Source: Deltaproteobacteria bacterium HGW-Deltaproteobacteria-3
GTDB taxonomy: Bacteria > Desulfobacterota > Desulfobulbia > Desulfobulbales > Desulfurivibrionaceae
Assembly: GCA_002841785.1 (NCBI GenBank)
Contig: PHAW01000003.1
Location: 1-34,468, forward strand
Direction: 5' to 3'
Length of the DNA: 34,468 nucleotides
This document shows positions 1 to 5,437 of the stretch, piece after piece. Below the pieces are notes generated by a model. That model had not been told where the DNA came from. It was given only the letters and a program-made list of their open reading frames with translations, and ran no database searches. Position 1 is the first letter of the stretch. Each line of letters begins with the position of its first letter. Made by a program: the position numbers and the translations under genes.

Positions 1-231
1 CCGGTATGCCTTCATCCCTTCGAAGATCGCCTGCCCGTAATGCAGCACCATGGCCGCCGGGTCCAGGGAAAAATTCCGGTATGGCTGGATCGTGGCATCA
101 TGCCAGCCCCGGCCCTCGGTGTAAGGGATGACCAGCATGTGATCGGTGAAATGTCTGCCAAAGCCCAAGGCGTTTTGGTCCGGCTTGGGCTTTGCTTCTT
201 GTGGTGTGATTTTTTCCAGATGTAGTTCCAT
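1..231 (-). CDS. ilvE: Branched-chain amino acid aminotransferase, N-terminal part (partial)
   Basis: This is the first 77 codons of a fold-type IV PLP aminotransferase; the gene runs off the left edge. IlvE transfers the amino group between glutamate and the keto acids of leucine, isoleucine and valine in the cytoplasm. The reading shows the block typical of the BCAT2 class: FGRHFTDHM, then [12 protein letters not shown], then [22 protein letters not shown] at the edge. The start at 231 is preceded by GAGGAAG. An in-frame ATG at 261 is an alternative that would add ten residues. The gene lies outside the island and is transcribed away from the integrase. Identification is firm; the start is less so. 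Confidence 0.9.
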   Translation of the reverse strand, partial: MELHLEKITPQEAKPKPDQNALGFGRHFTDHMLVIPYTEGRGWHDATIQPYRNFSLDPAAMVLHYGQAIFEGMKAYR

Positions 232-448
232 GCGCTCTTCCTCGAACAAAAAACTCTCCATTGCCCTGCGACACAGGCATGCTTCCCTGTTTTTCCGGCC
301 ACTGCAGGACGAAAACCTGTTTATTGAACCAAAATCAAGGTCAACAAATATAAATGATAATGCGTCCGGCTGAAACAACTTATTGATAATGGCACGGCAA
401 ACATGCGAATTACATGGCGAGGGAACAGACAGGGGAAGGGGAAAAAGG

Positions 449-496
449 TGGTCGGGGCGAGAGGATTCGAACCTCCGGCCTCCTGCTCCCAAGGCA
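449..496 (-). repeat. attL: 48-bp direct repeat of the tRNA-Pro 3' end
   Basis: These 48 bases are identical to 28261-28308, the CCA end, T arm, variable region and anticodon 3' side of the intact tRNA-Pro gene. The match stops at 496/28308, and the fragment lacks the 5' half of a tRNA. A duplicated tRNA 3' end beside a tyrosine integrase is the classic footprint of site-specific integration, so this is the left attachment site. One attachment copy plus the insert spans 449-28260, about 27.8 kb. Confidence 0.95.
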
Positions 497-633
497 AAAA
501 ATACATCTTCTCTCCCCTTTTCTCCTACCTTCTTTACACTTCACAAACACCATAAAACTTCTTGACTTTACAAGGAAATTGCCATATTTCCTTATTCAAG
601 GCTCTTCAGTGTTTTTCATCCCAATCAAGAGCG

Positions 634-657
634 ATTTTGTATCAAAATTTGTATCAC
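634..657 (+). promoter_or_regulatory. Paired TTTGTATCA site, left copy (candidate integrase arm site)
   Basis: A 24-bp sequence contains TTTGTATCA twice, 12 bp apart. The identical 24 bp recurs at 28180-28203 near the other island end in the same orientation. Such repeats near both ends suit the arm-type binding sites of DUF4102 integrases or an excisionase operator. This copy lies just upstream of the integrase start, so binding could also control integrase expression. The function is inferred. Confidence 0.6.
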
Positions 658-683
658 AAAACAACAAGAGGAACGGCGCAATC

Positions 684-1904
684 ATGGGACTTAGCGATGC
701 TCAATTGCGAAAAATACGACCACGGGAAAGCCGCTTCGAACTGACCGACGGCAAGGGGCTGGTCTTGTTGGTCCTCCCGAGCGGCAGAAGATCATGGTTA
801 CTACGTTATCAGTTTGAAGGCAAGCCTCGCCGTATCACCTTGGGGGAATACCCCGATATGAGCCTGTTACAGGCACGCAATGCATCCGAGGCAACCAGAA
901 GTATCATCAAGCAAGGCCTTGACCCCGCTCTTAAGCGGACGGAAGAAAAAACCGCCCACAAAACATCGCCAACCGTAAGTGATCTGCTGACGGAATACTG
1001 GGACATGGAACTAAAAGACTCGCCCAGTGGGAAAGAACGACGGCGACTGGTAGAAAAAGATGTTCTGCCGCCCTGGGGCAAGCGTAAAGTGGCTGAAATC
1101 ACCCGTCGCGATGCAGCCCTGTTACTTGATACCGTGCGGGCAAGAGCGCCTGTTACCGGGAACCGGCTTCAAGGGGTGCTGGTCCGCATGTTCAATTTCG
1201 CGGCAGAACGCGGGGTGCTGGAGCATTCTCCCCTTATGGGGCTACGGAAAAAGAAAGAACAGCCGCGCAGCCGCGTCCTTGCTGACAAAGAAATAAAACT
1301 CCTCTGGGACGCCCTGGCCTTGGATAACACGGCCATGGACATCTACCGCGTCTCAAAACTGGCGCTGAAAATGATCCTGCTGACCGGCCAGCGCCCAGGT
1401 GAAGTCTGCGGTATGACCTGGGACGAAATTGACGGCGACACATGGAACATCCCCGCAGAACGGATGAAAAGCAAAGAGCCCCACAGCGTGCCGCTCGGCA
1501 GCATGGCCTTGGAAATCATCGGGCAGGCCCGACTTTATTCACCCAGGGGAAGCGCGTTCGTTTTCAAAAGCTCACATTTTAAGGAGGGTCCCATTACTCC
1601 TCATAGTTTGTCCAAGGCTATTCTGCGCCATTGGCAAGAAATGGGAATCACGGAGCGCTTCACCCCCCATGACTTGCGACGAACGCTACGCACCAGACTC
1701 GCAGAGATCGGAGTTGATGATGTGGTGGGGGAGCGCGTTCTTGGCCACAAACTTCAAGGAATCATGGCTGTCTATAACCGACACAGCTACGACAAGGAAA
1801 AACGGCTGGCACTGGCACAATGGGAGAAGAAGCTGCGCGAGATTGTCTGCATTGAGTCAGTAGAACAACCTGCAGAAATTATATCCCTTCGGTTTGCTAC
1901 TTGA
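684..1904 (+). CDS. int: Tyrosine recombinase / island integrase (DUF4102 type)
   Basis: A 406-aa tyrosine recombinase of the P4/CP4-57 type that would integrate and excise the island at the tRNA-Pro gene. The N-terminal ~85 residues form the DUF4102 arm-binding domain (DGKGLVLLVLPSGRRSWLLRY, then ITLGEYPDMSL). A SAM-like core-binding domain follows, then the catalytic domain. Catalytic residues are visible: Arg237 (TGQRPGEV), His329 and Arg332 (HDLRRT), His355 (LGH) and nucleophile Tyr364 (VYNRHSY). The ATG at 684 was chosen because AAGAGGAA precedes it and the family N-terminus starts here; the upstream open frame crosses attL. The gene appears intact. It sits beside attL rather than beside the intact tRNA, which is the less usual arrangement. 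Confidence 0.95.
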   Translation: MGLSDAQLRKIRPRESRFELTDGKGLVLLVLPSGRRSWLLRYQFEGKPRRITLGEYPDMSLLQARNASEATRSIIKQGLDPALKRTEEKTAHKTSPTVSDLLTEYWDMELKDSPSGKERRRLVEKDVLPPWGKRKVAEITRRDAALLLDTVRARAPVTGNRLQGVLVRMFNFAAERGVLEHSPLMGLRKKKEQPRSRVLADKEIKLLWDALALDNTAMDIYRVSKLALKMILLTGQRPGEVCGMTWDEIDGDTWNIPAERMKSKEPHSVPLGSMALEIIGQARLYSPRGSAFVFKSSHFKEGPITPHSLSKAILRHWQEMGITERFTPHDLRRTLRTRLAEIGVDDVVGERVLGHKLQGIMAVYNRHSYDKEKRLALAQWEKKLREIVCIESVEQPAEIISLRFAT

Positions 1905-1941
1905 AAAACTATCAAATTCTAATGGCTCGGAGGAAGGCGGG

Positions 1942-2664
1942 GTGACAAAAAAAACTAAAGAATTAAAACGAAAAGACCTTGGTGAGAATCCCCCTCAACT
2001 CCTTAAAGGAGATACTCCGCTGCAAGAATTTCTCGAAGTGCTTCCCCATCCAATTTTACCTGATTTTGTAGGTGTAGCTCAGGAACTTAAAAAACGCATG
2101 ACCCAAAAGAAGCCCAGCGACAATAGGGAGATTGCACAAATAAAAGACGCAATCAGGGAGGCAGAAAGAGAAACATATGCGTCGCTTATGCTTAATGATG
2201 CACTGTACCGAGCAATTTACCATACGGTCAAGGCTGATGAGGCTGAGCATAAATTTAAGGAAACGGGAAATCCGATATATGCATGGCATGCGTTTTTAGC
2301 CTGTAGGCCTTGTCGGGGAATAGTAGCTCAACCTTTACCTGATTGGATACTGGAGTACCTCGACGGCGTGGCAGAGAGAGTGGTTGCAACCAATAAAGAG
2401 TACTCGGCTCAAGCCGCAGAATATATGTTGGGATTTCGAAAAACATCCGCAGACGAATACAAAGGAGGCGGTGTAGGGCCTGTAACACAGTGCCACCGTA
2501 GTGAAAAAAGAGAAGCCACTATCCGGCTAATAAAAAAACGTAAATTGGAAAATCCAAAAGCCAGTATAGATAGTCTCTGTGAGCAATTAGCAAACGAAGG
2601 ATTCGGGGAAAAATGGGAAACGATTCGGAAGTGGTATTTCTCAAATAAGAAAAAACCAGGGTAA
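1942..2664 (+). CDS. Hypothetical protein next to the integrase
   Basis: A 240-aa protein of unknown function, not recognised as any named family. It is charged and mostly helical, with no signal peptide or membrane segment. The last ~45 residues (REATIRLIKKRK to WETIRKWYF) could form a helix-turn-helix, hinting at DNA binding. The GTG start at 1942 has a strong GGAGGAAGG ahead of it. A TTG at 1894 in the same frame would overlap the integrase end but has no better signal. The gene follows the integrase by 37 bases on the same strand and is probably co-transcribed. Its position suggests a recombination or maintenance role, but that is only inference. Confidence 0.7.
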   Translation: MTKKTKELKRKDLGENPPQLLKGDTPLQEFLEVLPHPILPDFVGVAQELKKRMTQKKPSDNREIAQIKDAIREAERETYASLMLNDALYRAIYHTVKADEAEHKFKETGNPIYAWHAFLACRPCRGIVAQPLPDWILEYLDGVAERVVATNKEYSAQAAEYMLGFRKTSADEYKGGGVGPVTQCHRSEKREATIRLIKKRKLENPKASIDSLCEQLANEGFGEKWETIRKWYFSNKKKPG

Positions 2665-2734
2665 GCCGAGTTGGTTTTTTGGTGACACAACTTCTAAGTC
2701 GTGTCACTTTTTCTTGTAATAACATGCTGTTACT

Positions 2735-2773
2735 ATGCCATGCAGGATACACATCTTGCATGGCATTTTTTTT
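2735..2773 (+). terminator. Intrinsic terminator or attenuator upstream of the alpA-like gene
   Basis: A perfect 10-bp inverted repeat (2735-2744 and 2757-2766, core TGCCATGCA) with a 12-base loop runs into eight T residues (2766-2773). It ends the integrase operon and sits directly before the Shine-Dalgarno GGGAG of the next gene. It could therefore also attenuate the alpA-rep operon, or act as a palindromic operator. Confidence 0.75.
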
Positions 2774-2784
2774 GGGAGATCCGC

Positions 2785-2982
2785 ATGGAACAAAAACAAG
2801 AAAGGGTTATGAGAAAAAAAGAAGTTCTTGCCGCAGTTGGATTGAGCGATGTTTCTGTCTGGCGACAAGAGAGAGCCGGGACTTTTCCAAAACGTTTGAG
2901 GCTCGGAGGAAACAGCGTTGGCTGGCTGCAATCAGAAATTTTGGGCTGGATTGAAGAGCGGGCAGCAGCGCGTGAGGGCTGA
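2785..2982 (+). CDS. AlpA-family small regulator / excisionase-like protein
   Basis: A 65-aa DNA-binding protein of the AlpA (CP4-57 regulatory protein) family. The reading shows the winged-helix pattern of the family: KKEVLAAVGLSDVSVWR, then GTFPKRLRLGGNSVGW, then EILGWIEERAA. AlpA-like proteins activate or repress integrase or excision genes of P4-type elements. GGGAG lies 7 bases before the ATG, and the stop codon is only 3 bases ahead of the repA start, so the two are translated together. It occupies the place of the small repressor gene in IncQ rep operons, which suggests control of the rep genes. The exact target is not shown by the sequence. Confidence 0.85.
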   Translation: MEQKQERVMRKKEVLAAVGLSDVSVWRQERAGTFPKRLRLGGNSVGWLQSEILGWIEERAAAREG

Positions 2983-2985
2983 AGG

Positions 2986-3846
2986 ATGGCAATTGATATT
3001 CTCGCGGCATTGCAAACAGACCCCCCAGAACTCGACTTTATTTGGCCCGGGTTCCTGGCCGGAACAGTCGGCGCGCTTGTGGCTCCAGGGGCGACAGGCA
3101 AAAGCTATTGGACATTGGAGGCTGCCATATCCATCGCCTGCAGTGTTGCCGGCGGAGATCTGGTGGGGCTCGCCCCCACCAAGACGGGCCGAGTCGTGTA
3201 TCTAGCAGGAGAAGATCCCCCCTCCGCATTGATTCGGCGAATTCACGCCATCGGGCAACACCTACCTCCTGAATCAAGGGTGGCTGTTTCTCAAAATTTA
3301 ACCCTTGAACCAGTAATGGGGAAACGGCTCAACATAATGGACTCGAAATGCCTCGACCAGCTAATCGCATTGGGCACCGGCGCACGATTAATCGTGTTGG
3401 ACACATTAAGCCGCATTCATCTGCTCGACGAAAACAGTAATGGCGACATGGCCCAGTTGGTCTCGACACTGGAGTATGTGGCCGACTCGACCGATTCGGC
3501 GGTTCTCTTCCTACACCACGTCAACAAAACAAGCGGGAAGGAAGGCCATACCTTGCAACAAGCAGCACGGGGCGCTTCCGCCTTAATCGACAACGTCCGT
3601 TGGTGTGGCTTCATGACAAGGATGAACGAACAAGAAGCTGAACACCTCAGCAATTCCAGCCAGGGATACCAGCCGATTGGAAATGATAGAAAGAGTGCCT
3701 TTGTGCGATTTGGCGCGTGCAAGCAAAACTATGCCGATCTTCAACCGGATCGCTGGTATGAGCGCAAAAAGGGTGGCGTATTGCTTCCTGTGAAGTTAAC
3801 GAATATGAAACCCCTCAACAAGGTGAAGCGCCGTGAAGAAGCATGA
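2986..3846 (+). CDS. repA: IncQ-type RepA replicative helicase (RecA-fold ATPase)
   Basis: A 286-aa hexameric-helicase-type ATPase resembling RSF1010 RepA over its full length, including the opening INIL-like segment, AGTVGALV and the end GGVL-P. Walker A is PGATGKS (residues 34-40), GED follows at ~75-77, Walker B is LIVLD (135-139), and FLHHVNK (176-182) and RGASALIDNVRW complete the pattern. In IncQ plasmids RepA unwinds oriV DNA together with RepC and the primase RepB. The gene overlaps repC by 14 bases. Its presence inside an integrated element is unusual and suggests that the excised circle can replicate autonomously. Identification is firm; activity is inferred. Confidence 0.93.
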   Translation: MAIDILAALQTDPPELDFIWPGFLAGTVGALVAPGATGKSYWTLEAAISIACSVAGGDLVGLAPTKTGRVVYLAGEDPPSALIRRIHAIGQHLPPESRVAVSQNLTLEPVMGKRLNIMDSKCLDQLIALGTGARLIVLDTLSRIHLLDENSNGDMAQLVSTLEYVADSTDSAVLFLHHVNKTSGKEGHTLQQAARGASALIDNVRWCGFMTRMNEQEAEHLSNSSQGYQPIGNDRKSAFVRFGACKQNYADLQPDRWYERKKGGVLLPVKLTNMKPLNKVKRREEA

Positions 3847-4690
3847 TCTCACTCACGCGCGGCACGACCCGGCGCATTGCCTTGCCCCCGGCCTCTTCCT
3901 TTCACTGAAGCGCGGCGACCGGAAAAAACTCAAACTCGATGTGGTCTATCAACTTTCAGAAGATGAAACCATTGAGTTTTCCGGCCCCGAGCCTCTTGGG
4001 GTTGATGACATGCGAATACTGCAAGGACTTGTCGCCATGGCGGGACCGGTGGGCATCGTTTTGTCTGATGATCCAAAAACGGAAACCGGCAAGCAGTTGC
4101 GGTTGTTTTTGGAACCCCGGTGGGAATCGGTAAGCGAAAACGCACTGGTTGTCAAAGGATCGCTTCGGAATCTCGCAAAAGAAATAGGCTATGCGGACAT
4201 AGACGGTGGAAAAACATTCCGCGATATCCGGGCCAGCATCGAGCGGCTCTGGAAGGTGTCGATAATTGCCCGCCAAGGGGCCAAGAGAAGAGGCTACAGG
4301 CTGCTCTCGGAATATGCCTCTGATGAAACGGAAGGCAAACTATTCGTGGCCCTGAACCCAAGGTTAACGCAAGCCATCATGGGAGAACGCCAACATTCAC
4401 GCATCGACATGCAAGAAGTTCGAGCACTCAAAACAGACCCAGCCCGCCTTATACACCAACGCCTCTCTGCGTGGGTTGACCGAGGGAAAAAACGGCGAGC
4501 CACCATAGAAACCCTCATGGCGTATGCGTGGCCAAATACTTGCGGACCAAGCGGGACGCGAGACAGGAAGGCCAGAATCCGAAAGACTCTGCAAGAGATA
4601 GAAACCGTCGGCTGGACCATAAATGAGTATGCCGCTGGAAAATACGAGATCACCCGGCCCCGGACTAACACCGACACATCCCCGGACTAA
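3833..4690 (+). CDS. repC: IncQ-type RepC replication initiator (iteron-binding)
   Basis: A 285-aa protein resembling RSF1010 RepC from end to end: LTHARHDPAHCLAPGLF, then EFSGPEPLG, RILQGLVAMAGP, QLRLFLEP, IERLWKVSIIA, RLLSEYASDE, ALNP and AAGKYEITRP. RepC binds the oriV iterons and opens the origin. The GTG start at 3833 has AAGGTGAAG upstream and lies inside the repA end, so translation is coupled. The last residues are encoded by the first two iterons, so the origin begins inside the gene. The usual family length is near 283, so this is full length. Confidence 0.94.
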   Translation: MKKHDLTHARHDPAHCLAPGLFLSLKRGDRKKLKLDVVYQLSEDETIEFSGPEPLGVDDMRILQGLVAMAGPVGIVLSDDPKTETGKQLRLFLEPRWESVSENALVVKGSLRNLAKEIGYADIDGGKTFRDIRASIERLWKVSIIARQGAKRRGYRLLSEYASDETEGKLFVALNPRLTQAIMGERQHSRIDMQEVRALKTDPARLIHQRLSAWVDRGKKRRATIETLMAYAWPNTCGPSGTRDRKARIRKTLQEIETVGWTINEYAAGKYEITRPRTNTDTSPD

Positions 4691-4723
4691 CGGCGACAAC
4701 TCCCCGGACCAACAGCGACACCC
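4658..4723 (+). repeat. Three tandem 22-bp iterons (oriV)
   Basis: Three contiguous direct repeats occupy 4658-4679, 4680-4701 and 4702-4723. All start CCCCGGACTAAC or CCCCGGACCAAC, followed by a variable pair, CGACA and a variable tail. The 22-bp period and the position next to repC match the RepC-binding iterons of IncQ origins. The first copy and half of the second lie inside the repC coding end. Confidence 0.9.
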
Positions 4724-4950
4724 GAGAACCTGGAACTTCGCAACAGATAAGGCCGCAGGGCAATCTCATGAGTCCCGTCCAGATTATCCAGGATAATCCA
4801 CATGCGCGGTGCAACCCCGCGCCTTGAGGCGGGGAAGCTGACCTTGCAACTCAACTCTTTCTTTTCCTATTACCCAAAAGAAAAGGGCGATAGGGAAAAA
4901 GAATGGTGGGACCGAACGACGCACCAAATTTTAAGCACGGGCATGCCAGC
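4724..4950. other. Probable oriV flank with palindrome
   Basis: Downstream of the iterons no convincing gene is seen. A near-perfect palindrome, GATTATCC-A-GGATAATC, occupies 4782-4798, and the adjacent TAATCCACA differs from a DnaA box by one base. A GC-rich segment (4802-4835) and an A/T and purine-rich stretch (4856-4910) follow. This layout recalls the iteron, GC-rich, AT-rich order of IncQ origins, but the strand-initiation sites cannot be named from sequence alone. Confidence 0.5.
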
Positions 4951-5055
4951 CTACCCCTTGTGGCCACAAACCGCGTTGCGGTGTTGTGACCCCGGCGGGG
5001 GCTGGCGAGGGACAAGCCCCTTCGAACCCCTTTTCGCAACCAGCATGAGCGCATG
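4951..5055. other. Candidate oriT upstream of the mob genes
   Basis: Immediately before mobC lie several inverted repeats: a perfect 12-bp palindrome TTGTGGCCACAA (4958-4969), an imperfect hairpin CACAAACCGC/GCGGTGTTGTG (4966-4988) and GGGGCT/AGCCCC (4998-5003 with 5015-5020) around GGCGAGGG. MobP-type origins of transfer usually have such repeats beside the nick site, next to the relaxase genes. The nick site itself cannot be assigned. Confidence 0.45.
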
Positions 5056-5059
5056 AGAG

Positions 5060-5437
5060 ATGCAACGAGAGCAGCGCACGGCAATCATCAAAATCCGACT
5101 AACTGGCGCTGAGCAAGCGGCGTGGCAGGCCAAGGCTGAAGCCGCTGGGTTGTCTGTATCGGAATTGATACGTCGTGCTGTAGCCAGGGTCAAAACATGG
5201 ACTGCAGCCAATGCCGAGGTCGAACGACAACGGAACCGGGAATTAGCCAGAATCGGCAACAACCTCAACCAGATTGCACGGTGGGCCAACACCCACAAGA
5301 CCGCAGCGGATGCCATAGAGGTGATTTCTCATCTCCGTTCCATCGAGCAATTACTGGATTTTTCTTATGCCATTCGTCTCGCCCATTCTGACACCGGGAT
5401 AAGCGACCGCCGGGATGAGGTCGGGGATGCACATTAA
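5060..5437 (+). CDS. mobC: MobC-like relaxosome accessory protein (ribbon-helix-helix)
   Basis: A 125-aa protein with the MobC layout: an N-terminal ribbon-helix-helix (IIKIRLTGAEQAAWQAKA, then GLSVSELIRRAV) and a helical C-terminal part with the family signature RIGNNLNQIARW. MobC proteins bind oriT and help the relaxase melt and nick it. The gene lies between the candidate oriT and the relaxase, and its 3' end overlaps the relaxase start. The ATG at 5060 has only a weak GAG-rich Shine-Dalgarno. The arrangement (mobC then relaxase, same strand) is that of ColE1-type loci, not the divergent one of RSF1010. Confidence 0.88.
   Translation: MQREQRTAIIKIRLTGAEQAAWQAKAEAAGLSVSELIRRAVARVKTWTAANAEVERQRNRELARIGNNLNQIARWANTHKTAADAIEVISHLRSIEQLLDFSYAIRLAHSDTGISDRRDEVGDAH

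Larger units (their letters stand above)
232..683. other. Intergenic region with left island boundary and integrase leader
   Basis: This stretch between divergent ilvE and the integrase gene holds the ilvE upstream region, the 48-bp tRNA-Pro fragment (449-496) and a paired TTTGTATCA site (634-657) just ahead of the integrase ribosome binding site. An open frame runs from 414 into the integrase, but it crosses the tRNA fragment and is not taken as coding. No other gene is seen. Confidence 0.6.

Noticed and set aside
449-496. A second tRNA-Pro gene
   Set aside because: Only the 3' part is present; the 5' acceptor and D arm are missing.
414-683. N-terminal extension of the integrase
   Set aside because: The frame crosses the tRNA-Pro fragment of attL and does not look like integrase sequence; ATG 684 has a good ribosome site and the family N-terminus.
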